DNA of 40,160 nucleotides. Source: Christensenella sp. UBA3792. GTDB taxonomy: Bacteria > Bacillota > Clostridia > Christensenellales > CAG-138. Under the pieces are notes generated by a model. The model ran no database searches. It saw nothing but the letters and a program-made list of their open reading frames with translations, and was not told the origin of the DNA. The stretch spans positions 1 through 40,160 of the forward strand of contig DFEW01000071.1 in NCBI GenBank assembly GCA_002369195.1, given 5' to 3'. The translations under genes were made by a program, and so were the position numbers. This document shows, one piece after another, positions 1 through 7,801 of this stretch; positions within the stretch are counted from its first letter, which is position 1, and each line of letters opens with the position of its first letter.

Positions 1-1
1 G

Positions 2-154
2 TGCCGCGGATGCTCGAAGTGCGCGAGAAACTGCCCGGTCGATGCGATCGGCGGCGTTTTGAAATCCCCCTACACGATCGATCAATCGAAGTGCATCAAG
101 TGCGGCGCGTGCAAAACGAACTGCTCGTTCGGTGCCGTCAGAGAGGAGTTTTGA
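2..154 (+). CDS. hydB: NuoF-like hydrogenase subunit HydB, C-terminal end (partial)
   Basis: Only the last 50 residues are present; the frame is open to the left edge and stops at 152-154. They hold a ferredoxin-type domain with two CxxCxxCxxxCP-like clusters (CRGCSKCARNCPVDAI, then CIKCGACKTNCSFGAV), enough for two [4Fe-4S] centres. This is how the NADH/FMN-binding beta subunit (NuoF/HydB family) of multimeric, often electron-bifurcating [FeFe] hydrogenases ends. The next gene starts 2 bases after the stop and is the catalytic hydrogenase, which supports that identity. The flavin and NADH domains lie outside the window, so the call rests on the tail and the context. A stand-alone ferredoxin is the alternative. 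Confidence 0.72.
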   Translation, partial: CRGCSKCARNCPVDAIGGVLKSPYTIDQSKCIKCGACKTNCSFGAVREEF

Positions 155-156
155 GC

Positions 157-1860
157 ATGCAGATCTCGAATATGATGGAAGTCAACGGCGTCCCCGTGCT
201 CATCGAGGGCGAAAGAAACCTGCTGGAGGTCATCAGCAAGACCGGCATCAAGCTGCCCGTGTTCTGCTACCATTCCGATCTGTCCATTTACGGCGCGTGC
301 CGGATGTGCATGGTCGAGGACGATCGCGGCCGGCTGATGGCGGCGTGCTCCACCGTGCCGAAGGCAGGTATGAAGATCAGAACCAACACCGACCGGCTGT
401 TCCGCTATCGCAGAAACATTCTGGAGCTGCTGCTCGCGAACCATTGCCGCGACTGCACGACCTGCCCCAAGAGCGGCAAGTGTACGCTGCAGGACCTTGC
501 GGTGCAGTTCGGCATCACCGACATCCGCTTTGAAAACAACCGTACGGCGGACAAGAAGGACGTTTTTTCATACAGCATCGTCCGCGACCCCTCGAAGTGC
601 ATTCTTTGCGGCGACTGCGTGCGCGAATGCAACGAGATCCAGCAGATCGGCGCGATCGACTTTGCGCATCGCGGATCCGCGGCAACCATCAGCACCGCGT
701 TCGGTCAGCCGATCCTGGAGTCCGCGTGCGTGCATTGCGGACAATGCGCGGCGGTCTGCCCGACGGGCGCGATCATCGTCAAGGACGATACGCGCACCGT
801 ATGGAAGATGATCGACGATCCCAAGACCTTCGTGACCTGCGAGATCGCACCGGCGGTGCGCGTGGGCATCGGCAGGGAACTCGGTCTCGGCGACGACGAG
901 AACGCGATGGGACGCATCGTTGCGGCGCTGCACCGCATGGGCTTCGACGAGGTGTATGACACCGCGACCGGCGCCGACATGACGGTCATCGAGGAAGCGA
1001 ACGAGTTCGTCGACCGCGTGCAGAACGGCGGCGTGCTGCCGATGTTCACCTCCTGCTGCCCCGCATGGGTGCAGCTTGCCGAAAAGCGCTACCCCGAGCT
1101 GCTGCCGAACATCTCCACCTGCCGTTCGCCGATGGGCATGTTCGCCGCGGTCATCAAGGCATACTATAAGGACAACCTGCCTGCGGGCAAGACACGCCAC
1201 TATCACGTCGCGCTCATGCCCTGCACGGCGAAGAAATTCGAAGCAAGACGCGACGAGTTCAGGACCGAACAGGGCCCGAATACCGACGAAGTGATCACGA
1301 CGCAGGAGCTGATCCGCATGATCAAGCGCTCCGGCATCATGTTCAACGAGCTCGAACCGGAATCGGTCGATGTGCCGTTCGGTTCGATGTCCGGCGCGGG
1401 CGTGATCTTCGGCGTCACCGGCGGCGTCACCGAGGCGGTCCTTCGCAAGATCGCGTCGGACGGCACGCGCACCACGCTCGAACAGATCAAGTATACCGGC
1501 GTGCGCGGCATGGAGCAGGTCAAGAAAGCGACCGTTCCGTTCGGCGATCGCGAGCTGCATATCGCCGTCGTCAGCGGTCTCGGCAGCGCGCAGAAGGTCA
1601 TCGAAGCGATCAAGGAAGGTCGCGCGCACTATGATCTCGTCGAGGTCATGGCATGCCGCGGCGGCTGCATCTCCGGCGCGGGCCAGCCCTACATCTCGCA
1701 GCGTCACCGCGTCAAGCGCAGCGACGGTCTGTACCGCTCCGACCGCGTCTCGCTGATCAAGCGCTCGCAGGACAACCCGCTGATGAAGGAGCTCTACGGC
1801 ACCGTCTTAAAGGGCAGAGAGCACGAGCTGCTGCACGTACACTACACGCCCAAGGCATAA
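157..1860 (+). CDS. hydA: [FeFe] hydrogenase catalytic subunit, NADH-dependent type
   Basis: This 567-residue protein reduces protons to H2 in the cytoplasm, probably with NADH and ferredoxin as joint electron donors together with the preceding subunit. From the N-terminus it shows a [2Fe-2S] domain (CYHSDLSIYGACRMC), the His-ligated [4Fe-4S] motif Hx3Cx2Cx5C (HCRDCTTCPKSGKC), two ferredoxin clusters (CILCGDCVREC, CVHCGQCAAVCP), then the H-cluster. All three H-cluster signatures are intact: TSCCPAW, MPCTAKKFEA and MACRGGCISGAGQP; the second Cys of TSCCP is the expected proton-transfer residue. The start is ATG 157 with GAGAGGAG eight bases upstream; the frame is open to position 1, but those codons overlap hydB. 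A hairpin terminator follows at once. The short C-terminus fits the group A3-like subunit, which is an inference. Confidence 0.96.
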   Translation: MQISNMMEVNGVPVLIEGERNLLEVISKTGIKLPVFCYHSDLSIYGACRMCMVEDDRGRLMAACSTVPKAGMKIRTNTDRLFRYRRNILELLLANHCRDCTTCPKSGKCTLQDLAVQFGITDIRFENNRTADKKDVFSYSIVRDPSKCILCGDCVRECNEIQQIGAIDFAHRGSAATISTAFGQPILESACVHCGQCAAVCPTGAIIVKDDTRTVWKMIDDPKTFVTCEIAPAVRVGIGRELGLGDDENAMGRIVAALHRMGFDEVYDTATGADMTVIEEANEFVDRVQNGGVLPMFTSCCPAWVQLAEKRYPELLPNISTCRSPMGMFAAVIKAYYKDNLPAGKTRHYHVALMPCTAKKFEARRDEFRTEQGPNTDEVITTQELIRMIKRSGIMFNELEPESVDVPFGSMSGAGVIFGVTGGVTEAVLRKIASDGTRTTLEQIKYTGVRGMEQVKKATVPFGDRELHIAVVSGLGSAQKVIEAIKEGRAHYDLVEVMACRGGCISGAGQPYISQRHRVKRSDGLYRSDRVSLIKRSQDNPLMKELYGTVLKGREHELLHVHYTPKA

Positions 1861-1868
1861 GAATCGCA

Positions 1869-1900
1869 AGGACGCCCCGAACGGGACGTCCTCTTTTTTT
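1869..1900 (+). terminator. Rho-independent terminator of the hydrogenase operon
   Basis: AGGACG (1869-1874) pairs with CGTCCT (1887-1892), with extra CC/GG pairs inside, and is followed by CTTTTTTT. It lies 9 bases after the hydrogenase stop codon. Confidence 0.9.
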
Positions 1901-1973
1901 GCCGTGCCGCGTCTTTAAAGGGACGGCGGGCAAAGCGCGCTTTGCGGGTCGGGTTTATATTCTGCGTCGAAGA

Positions 1974-2002
1974 TTGACAGAAAGGGAAAACCAATCTATA
2001 AT
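1974..2002 (+). promoter_or_regulatory. Sigma-A type promoter of the cobalamin operon
   Basis: A perfect -35 TTGACA (1974-1979) and a perfect -10 TATAAT (1997-2002) are separated by exactly 17 bases. Transcription should start near 2009, just ahead of the riboswitch. Nothing between 1900 and this promoter looks coding. Confidence 0.9.
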
Positions 2003-2023
2003 ATAGGCGAACTGAATAATCGC

Positions 2024-2186
2024 AGTCGGTGCCGCAGCGTTCGCTGCGGGTAAAAGGGAAACAGGTGAAACGCCTGTGCGAACTCGTCACCGTATGCGGA
2101 TCGGCACTGTCACGCGAAAGCAGCCACTGAGCGATCGGGAAGGCGACAGCGCCATATGCCGCAAGCCGGGAAACCTGCCGCCTGTC
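2024..2186 (+). promoter_or_regulatory. Cobalamin riboswitch (adenosylcobalamin class)
   Basis: Hallmarks appear in the right order: AAAAGGGAA followed by CAGGTGAAACGCCTGTGC (2053-2079), GCCACTG (2122-2128), GGGAAGGC (2137-2144) and the B12 box AAGCCGGGAAACCTGCC (2163-2179). It sits between a strong promoter and a cobalt-chelatase gene, so cobalamin feedback on the whole operon is expected. The leader continues about 190 bases to the start codon. I see no classic terminator with a long U-run there. The best expression-platform candidates are a short GCTCC/GGGGC hairpin (2237-2250) and a longer hairpin next to the ribosome binding site, so control could be transcriptional or translational. Exact boundaries are approximate. 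Confidence 0.93.
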
Positions 2187-2299
2187 GGGTACGGGAAAAG
2201 TTTTTTCCAGATCACGAGGGATTGATCGTACCGCGGCTCCTTTCGGGGCTCCTTTTGTACGCAGTCTCTTTGCCGTTTCGGCGAAGAGCTTTTTTCGTG

Positions 2300-2338
2300 C
2301 CGATGAATCTGACGATGCAGCTGCATCACATACATCGG
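2300..2338 (+). promoter_or_regulatory. Leader hairpin between riboswitch and start codon
   Basis: CCGATG (2300-2305) pairs with CATCGG (2333-2338) around a perfect 14-base palindrome GATGCAGCTGCATC (2314-2327). A competing small stem CGGGA/TCCCG (2336-2354) overlaps its 3' arm. The ribosome binding site AGGAGG follows at 2363-2368. The overlap of two alternative stems just before the binding site would suit a riboswitch expression platform; that role is inferred. Confidence 0.45.
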
Positions 2339-2376
2339 GAAGGAAATCGTCCCGAAAGAAAAAGGAGGAATCATTC

Positions 2377-5106
2377 ATGAAGAAGACAGCAGCGATGCTT
2401 CTGGCAATCGCAATGCTCGCAGCGGCGATCGCGTGCGCAGGCACGCCGAACACGCCCGCACAACCGACGGCGCAGCCCGCGGCGGAAACGCCCGCTGCGA
2501 CGGAAACACCTGCGGATGCCGCAGAAACGGATCAGGAAGCGGCGGATCGTGTCGCCGCGCTGATCGACGCGATTTATGTACAAACGCGCACGGAAGAGAC
2601 CGACGCGCAGTGCGAAGCTGCGAAGGCCGCGTGGGATGCGCTGACCGATGCGCAGAAGGAACTCGTCGAGGGCGAGGAAGCCGATCCCGATTACTTCGGC
2701 AGAGATACCGGCGACGCGTCGAAGGACAACCCGAGAAATCAGGACGGCATCGGCGATAACGAGCTGCTGGTCGTAAGCTTCGGCACATCGTTCAACGAGA
2801 GCCGCGCCTGGGACATCGGCGGCATCGAAGCAGCGCTGGAAAAGGCGTTCCCGGACTGGTCGGTGAGACGTGCGTTCACCGCGCAGATCATCATCAACCA
2901 CGTGCAGGCGCGCGACGGCGAGAAGATCGACAATATGGAACAGGCGCTGGAACGCGCGGTCGAAAACGGCGTGAAGAACCTCGTTGTTCAGCCGACGCAT
3001 CTGATGCACGGCGCGGAATACGATGAGCTGTGCGCGGCGGTCGAAGCGTATGCGGACAAGTTCGAGACCGTGACGGTTGCGGAACCGCTTCTCGGTCAGG
3101 TCGGCGCGGATGCTTCTCAGGTCAATGCGGACAAGCGCACGGTCGCGATCGCGGCCGTGGCGGATGCGGTCCAAACCGAGGGCTACAACACGCTGCAGCA
3201 GGCGGAAGCGGACGGCATCGCGTTCGTGTTCATGGGTCACGGCACCTCGCACAGCGCGAAGGTCACCTATTCCCAGATGCAGACGCAGATGGACAAGCTC
3301 GGCTATAAGAACGTGTTCATCGGCACCGTCGAGGGCGAGCCGGAGGAGACCGCCTGCGAGAACATCATCGCGAAGGTCCATGAAGCGGGCTATACCAAGG
3401 TCGTTCTGCAGCCGCTGATGGTCGTTGCGGGCGATCACGCAAACAACGATATGGCGGACGAGGAAGATCCGGAATCCTGGAAGTCGCAGTTCGTCGCGAG
3501 CGGTCACTTTGAGAAGGTCGACTGCAACATTTCCGGTCTTGGCAGGATCGAAGCGGTGGAAGCGATCTATGTGTCCCACGCAAAGACCGCGATCCTCTCC
3601 GTAGCGCCCGTCGGCGAAAGCGACGAAGCGGCAGCGGCGAGAGTTGCGGCGCTGATCGATGCGATCTATGTGCAGGAACGTACGGCGGACACCGATGCGC
3701 AGTGCGCAGCGGCAAAGAAGGCGTGGGACGCGCTGACCGACGCGCAGAAGGAACTCGTCGAGGGTGAGGAAGCCGATCCCGATTACTTCGGCAGAGACAC
3801 CGGCGACGCGACGCTCGACGATCCGAGAAACGCGGATGAGATCGGCGAAAACGAACTGCTGGTCGTAAGCTTCGGAACCTCGTTCAATGAAAGCCGCGCC
3901 ATGGACATCGGCGGCATCGAAGCGGCTCTGCAGAAAGCGTATCCCGACTGGTCGGTGAGACGTGCGTTCACCGCGCAGATCATCATCAACCACGTGCAGG
4001 CGCGCGAAGGCGAGTTCATCGACAACATGGAGCAGGCGCTCGACCGCGCGGTCGAAAACGGCGTGAAGCATCTCGTCGTACAGCCGACGCATCTGATGCA
4101 CGGCGCGGAATACGATGAGCTCTGCGCAATGGTCGCGATCTATTCGGACAAGTTCGAAACCGTGAAGATCGCTGAACCGCTGCTGGGCGAGGTCGGCGCG
4201 GACGCAAGCGTGACCAACAACGATAAGGAGCGCGTCGCGAAGGCGGCAGTCGCCGACGCGGTGACGGCGAACGGCTTTGCTTCGCTCGAAGAAGCGGAAG
4301 CGGCAGGCACGGCGTTCGTGTTTATGGGTCACGGCACCGCGCATAAGGCGAAGGTCACCTACTCGCAGATGCAGACCATGATGAACGATCTCGGCTATAA
4401 GAATGTGTTCATCGGAACGGTCGAGGGCGAGCCGGAGGAAACCTCCTGCGAGAACATCATCGCGCGGGTCCATGAAGCGGGCTATAAGCACGTTGCTCTG
4501 CAGCCGCTGATGGTCGTTGCGGGCGATCATGCGAACAACGACATGGCGGATCCGGACGATCCGGAATCCTGGCTGTCGCAGTTTGCTGCAAGCGGTTACT
4601 TCGACGGCGTCGAATGCAACATCTCCGGTCTCGGCAGGATCGAAGAAGTCCAGGCGATGTACATCGAGCATACCGGCGCGGCGATCGAAGCGGCGGCTCC
4701 GGCAGCCGATTCGCAGACGGCGGGAACGACCGGCGCGCTTGCGGACGGCGTCTATTCGGCGGAGTTTCATACCGACAGCTCGATGTTCCATGTCAACGAG
4801 GCGAACAACGGCCTCGGTGTGCTGACCGTGAAGGACGGACAGATGGTGATCCATGTCAGTCTCGTTTCGAAGTCGATCGTGAACCTGTATGTCGGAACGG
4901 CGGAGGACGCGCAGAAGGACGGCGCCGTTCTGCTTGAGCCGACGGTCGATACCGTCACCTACGACGACGGCACCACGGAAGAAGTCTACGGCTTCGACAT
5001 TCCGGTTTCCGTGATCGGCGAGGATTTCGACCTTGCAATTCTCGGCAAGTCCGGCAAATGGTTTGACCATAAGGTAAGCGTGACCAACCCCGTCGCGCAG
5101 AACTGA
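2377..5106 (+). CDS. cbiK: Surface lipoprotein with two CbiK cobalt-chelatase domains
   Basis: The 909-residue protein begins with a lipoprotein-like signal (hydrophobic residues 4-19, Cys20) and a Pro/Thr/Ala-rich linker, so it should be anchored outside the membrane. Two near-identical halves follow (about 50-410 and 412-775). Each starts with a helical FIVAR-like module (LIDAIYVQ...AWDALTDAQKELV) and continues as a class II sirohydrochlorin chelatase, CbiK. Both halves keep the metal-site histidines: MGHGT (His288, His652) and DHANNDMA (His354, His718), 66 residues apart each time. The last ~115 residues form a beta-rich, NEAT-like domain. CbiK inserts Co2+ into sirohydrochlorin. Export is unusual, though the periplasmic CbiKP of Desulfovibrio is a precedent. 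Extracellular tetrapyrrole or cobalt binding is an alternative to chelation. AGGAGG lies 8 bases before ATG. Confidence 0.9.
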   Translation: MKKTAAMLLAIAMLAAAIACAGTPNTPAQPTAQPAAETPAATETPADAAETDQEAADRVAALIDAIYVQTRTEETDAQCEAAKAAWDALTDAQKELVEGEEADPDYFGRDTGDASKDNPRNQDGIGDNELLVVSFGTSFNESRAWDIGGIEAALEKAFPDWSVRRAFTAQIIINHVQARDGEKIDNMEQALERAVENGVKNLVVQPTHLMHGAEYDELCAAVEAYADKFETVTVAEPLLGQVGADASQVNADKRTVAIAAVADAVQTEGYNTLQQAEADGIAFVFMGHGTSHSAKVTYSQMQTQMDKLGYKNVFIGTVEGEPEETACENIIAKVHEAGYTKVVLQPLMVVAGDHANNDMADEEDPESWKSQFVASGHFEKVDCNISGLGRIEAVEAIYVSHAKTAILSVAPVGESDEAAAARVAALIDAIYVQERTADTDAQCAAAKKAWDALTDAQKELVEGEEADPDYFGRDTGDATLDDPRNADEIGENELLVVSFGTSFNESRAMDIGGIEAALQKAYPDWSVRRAFTAQIIINHVQAREGEFIDNMEQALDRAVENGVKHLVVQPTHLMHGAEYDELCAMVAIYSDKFETVKIAEPLLGEVGADASVTNNDKERVAKAAVADAVTANGFASLEEAEAAGTAFVFMGHGTAHKAKVTYSQMQTMMNDLGYKNVFIGTVEGEPEETSCENIIARVHEAGYKHVALQPLMVVAGDHANNDMADPDDPESWLSQFAASGYFDGVECNISGLGRIEEVQAMYIEHTGAAIEAAAPAADSQTAGTTGALADGVYSAEFHTDSSMFHVNEANNGLGVLTVKDGQMVIHVSLVSKSIVNLYVGTAEDAQKDGAVLLEPTVDTVTYDDGTTEEVYGFDIPVSVIGEDFDLAILGKSGKWFDHKVSVTNPVAQN

Positions 5107-5136
5107 ACGGCAATTTGAACAAACAAAACCAGAAAA

Positions 5137-5178
5137 AAGGCGGCACGGCGGATCCGCAAAGATGCCGCGCCGCCTTTT
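5137..5178 (+). terminator. GC-rich hairpin after the chelatase lipoprotein gene
   Basis: AAGGCGGCACGGCG pairs imperfectly with the 3' arm GCCGCGCCGCCTTTT (5163-5177), followed by TTTTGCTTTG. It lies between the double-CbiK gene and the rest of the operon. It could lower expression of downstream genes (partial terminator) or stabilise the upstream message. Confidence 0.65.
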
Positions 5179-5197
5179 GCTTTGAAAGGATAAAACG

Positions 5198-5602
5198 ATG
5201 AAACAGAGAATGATTGCGCTCGCGCTTGCAGCGCTTTTGCTGTTTGCGGCGCTCGGCTGCGCAGTCCGGTCCATGCCCGCGACCGGCGCGTATACGGTCG
5301 AAGTCACGCTTGCGGGCGGCACCGGCAAGGCGAAGATCGCTTCCCCCGCACGGCTCGATGTATACGGCGACGGAACCGCAAAGCTGACGGTCGTATGGAG
5401 CAGCGACAAGTACGATTACATGCGCGTGGACGGCGAACGGTACGACGTCGAGATCGTCGACGGACACTCCGTGTTCGTGATTCCCGTAAAAACGCTCGAC
5501 AAACCGCTTGCGGTGATCGCGGATACCACGGCGATGAGTGCGCCGCATGAGATCGAATACACGATCACGTTCGATGTGGCGTCGCTGAAACCTGCGGCAT
5601 GA
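5198..5602 (+). CDS. Small lipoprotein with NEAT-like beta-sandwich domain
   Basis: This 134-residue protein has a clear lipoprotein signal (basic MKQR start, hydrophobic stretch, LFAALGC lipobox, Cys about residue 22). The mature part of ~110 residues is beta-rich and carries the recurring pattern YTVEVTL..GGTGKAKI, VVWSSDKYDYM, PHEIEYTITF. I recognise this as a domain type that accompanies metal/tetrapyrrole ABC importers in Clostridia, and it is similar in layout to the C-terminal domain of the preceding chelatase lipoprotein. A role as a surface relay or receptor for a haem-like or corrinoid ligand is inferred from position; no ligand residue can be assigned. GAAAGGA precedes the ATG. Its last four bases overlap the next gene (ATGA). 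Confidence 0.8.
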   Translation: MKQRMIALALAALLLFAALGCAVRSMPATGAYTVEVTLAGGTGKAKIASPARLDVYGDGTAKLTVVWSSDKYDYMRVDGERYDVEIVDGHSVFVIPVKTLDKPLAVIADTTAMSAPHEIEYTITFDVASLKPAA

Positions 5603-6762
5603 GCGGGCGGATGCAAAAACGGATCGCCGCACTGCTGTGCGCGGTCTTTTGCGTTCTCGGCGCGGCGTGTGCCGAGACGGGGACGTTGCGCGGCGAACGA
5701 CCGGACGGTCCCGCATGGGCGACGCTGAAGGTCGTTTCCGAAACGCCGGTGCGCTATGCGACGGAGTTTTCGATCACGCAGTACGAAAACGGCTATGAGC
5801 TGATCGAGATCCCTGCGACGGGAAAACTTCTGCTCGTGCCGGAGGGACAGGGAAAGCCCGCGGGGCTTTCGGAGGACATTTCCGTGCTGTACCGTCCGAT
5901 CGACCGCATCTACCTTGCGGCGACGAGCACGATGGACTTTTTCCGCGCGCTTGACGGCATCGGCGCGATCCGGCTGTCCGGCACCAAAGCGGACGGCTGG
6001 ACAATTTTGGAGGCGCGGGAGGCGATGGAGCGCGGCGACATGCTGTTTGCGGGCAAGTACAGCGCGCCGGACTACGAGCTGATCCTGTCCGAGCGGTGCG
6101 ACCTCGCGATCGAATCGACGATGATCTACCATTCGCCCGCGATTTCCGAAAAGCTGATCGACTACGGCGTACCGGTGCTGATCGAGCGCTCGAGCTACGA
6201 GGAGGACCCGCTCGGCCGCATGGAATGGATCAAGGTGTACGGGGCGATCCTCGGCAAAGAGGACGAAGCCGCCGCGCTGTTTAACGCGGAAGCCGACGCG
6301 GTCGAGGCGATCGGCGCACAGCCGAAGACCGGAAAGACTGTCGCATTCTTTTATATCACGGGAACCGGAGCGGTGAACGTGCGCAAAAGCGGCGACTACG
6401 TGGTCCGAATGATCGAGACAGCGGGCGGCAGCTACGCGTTCTCCGATCTTTCGAGCGGCAGCGCCCTGTCGACCGTGAACATGACGATGGAAAGCTTTTA
6501 CATCGGCGCGAAGGACGCGGACGTGCTGATCTACAACAGCGCGATCGACGGCGAGATCTACACGCTCGACGAGCTAATCGACAAAAATCCGCTGCTGAAG
6601 GACTTCAGGGCGGTGCAAAGCGGCGACGTCTGGTGTACGGGCAAGAACCTGTTTCAGGCACCGATGGGTCTCGGTAAGCTCATCGGCGACTTTTACGAGG
6701 TGCTTTCCGGCACGGAGCGGACGGAGCTGACCTATCTTCACAAACTGAACGGAGGAAACTGA
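5599..6762 (+). CDS. btuF: ABC transporter substrate-binding protein, BtuF/FepB-like
   Basis: The 387-residue protein is the extracellular ligand-binding part of a FecCD-type importer. It has an N-terminal export signal (about residues 5-25, ending LGAACAE, a weak lipobox) and the periplasmic-binding-protein fold pattern: ISVLYRPIDRIYLAATSTMDF, LILSERCDLAIES, YGVPVLIE, and late GDVWCTGKNLF. Start ATG 5599 overlaps the preceding stop; no good alternative exists. In a B12-controlled operon next to btuC- and btuD-like genes, a corrinoid or precursor tetrapyrrole is the likely ligand, but iron-siderophore and haem proteins share this family, so the substrate is inferred. Confidence 0.87.
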   Translation: MSGRMQKRIAALLCAVFCVLGAACAETGTLRGERPDGPAWATLKVVSETPVRYATEFSITQYENGYELIEIPATGKLLLVPEGQGKPAGLSEDISVLYRPIDRIYLAATSTMDFFRALDGIGAIRLSGTKADGWTILEAREAMERGDMLFAGKYSAPDYELILSERCDLAIESTMIYHSPAISEKLIDYGVPVLIERSSYEEDPLGRMEWIKVYGAILGKEDEAAALFNAEADAVEAIGAQPKTGKTVAFFYITGTGAVNVRKSGDYVVRMIETAGGSYAFSDLSSGSALSTVNMTMESFYIGAKDADVLIYNSAIDGEIYTLDELIDKNPLLKDFRAVQSGDVWCTGKNLFQAPMGLGKLIGDFYEVLSGTERTELTYLHKLNGGN

Positions 6763-6763
6763 C

Positions 6764-7801
6764 ATGCAAACGGACGGCGCAAACGCACGGATCACCCCGA
6801 AATTGCGGCTGATCATCGGCTTCGCGTTTCTTTGCGCTGCGTTGATCGCGCTCGTGTTCCTCAACATCATCGCGGGAAGCGCGTCGCTGAACCTGTCCGA
6901 GGTGTTCGACGGGCTTTTGCACGCGGACAGCCCGTACCGCGCGATCGTCATGAACGCGCGCATGGTGCGCATCGTTCCGGCGATTCTGCTGGGCGGCGCG
7001 CTGGCGCTGTCCGGCTTCCTGCTGCAGACGTTTTTTGCGAACCCCATTGCGGGTCCGTTCATCCTCGGCATCTCGTCCGGCGCTAAGCTTGTGCTGTCGG
7101 TCACGATGATCGCGTTTTTGAGCCGCGGCGTCGCGGTCGGCTCAGTCGCGCTGATCCTTGCGTCGTTCGTCGGCGCGATGCTTGCGATGGGGTTCGTGCT
7201 CGCGATCTCCGCTAAGGTCAGGCGCATGTCGATGCTCGTCATCTGCGGGGTCATGATCGGCTATATCTGTTCGGCGATCACGGAATTCGTGATTCGGTTC
7301 GCCGACGATTCCAACATCGTCAAGCTCCACGACTGGGCGATGGGCAGCTTCGCCGCGATCAAATGGGACAACGTCGCGGTCATGACCGTGGTTGTGCTCC
7401 CCGCGCTTGTGCTGACCTTCTTGATGAGCAAGCCGATCGGGGCGTATCAGCTCGGCGAGGTGTATGCAAAGAACCTCGGTGTGAACATCAAAGCGTTCCG
7501 CGCGGCGCTGATCCTGCTGTCCGGCGTGCTGTCCGCATGCGTCACGGCGTTTGCGGGACCGATCAGCTTCGTCGGCGTCGCCGTGCCGCATCTGATGCGG
7601 CGGCTGTTCAAAACCGCAAAGCCGATCGTCATGATCCCGGGGTGCTTTCTGGGCGGCGCGGTATTCTGCCTGCTGTGCGATCTGATCGCGAGAACGGCAT
7701 TCGCGCCCAATGAGCTGTCGATCAGCTCGGTCACGGCGATATTCGGCGCGCCGATCGTGATCCTCGTCATGCTGCGGCGGCAGAAGGAGGCGACGCGATG
7801 A
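6764..7801 (+). CDS. btuC: FecCD/BtuC-type ABC transporter permease
   Basis: The 345-residue integral membrane protein is rich in hydrophobic segments, as expected for the 10-helix BtuC/FecCD family, and has the usual length. Family signatures visible are RIVPAILLGGALALSGFLLQ, NPIAGPFILGISSGA and GPISFVGVAVPHLMRRL (the cytoplasmic coupling region that contacts the ATPase). It would form the channel for the ligand delivered by the preceding binding protein. GGAGG lies just before ATG 6764, one base after the btuF stop. Its end overlaps the ATPase gene by four bases (ATGA). Confidence 0.93.
   Translation: MQTDGANARITPKLRLIIGFAFLCAALIALVFLNIIAGSASLNLSEVFDGLLHADSPYRAIVMNARMVRIVPAILLGGALALSGFLLQTFFANPIAGPFILGISSGAKLVLSVTMIAFLSRGVAVGSVALILASFVGAMLAMGFVLAISAKVRRMSMLVICGVMIGYICSAITEFVIRFADDSNIVKLHDWAMGSFAAIKWDNVAVMTVVVLPALVLTFLMSKPIGAYQLGEVYAKNLGVNIKAFRAALILLSGVLSACVTAFAGPISFVGVAVPHLMRRLFKTAKPIVMIPGCFLGGAVFCLLCDLIARTAFAPNELSISSVTAIFGAPIVILVMLRRQKEATR

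Noticed and set aside
568..1707. A 379-codon minus-strand frame over the hydrogenase
   Set aside because: Antisense shadow; all hydrogenase motifs are in the plus frame.
2371..5409. A 1012-codon open frame on the minus strand
   Set aside because: It is the antisense shadow of the double-CbiK gene; it is Arg-rich, has no family features and no ribosome binding site. High GC makes such frames common here.
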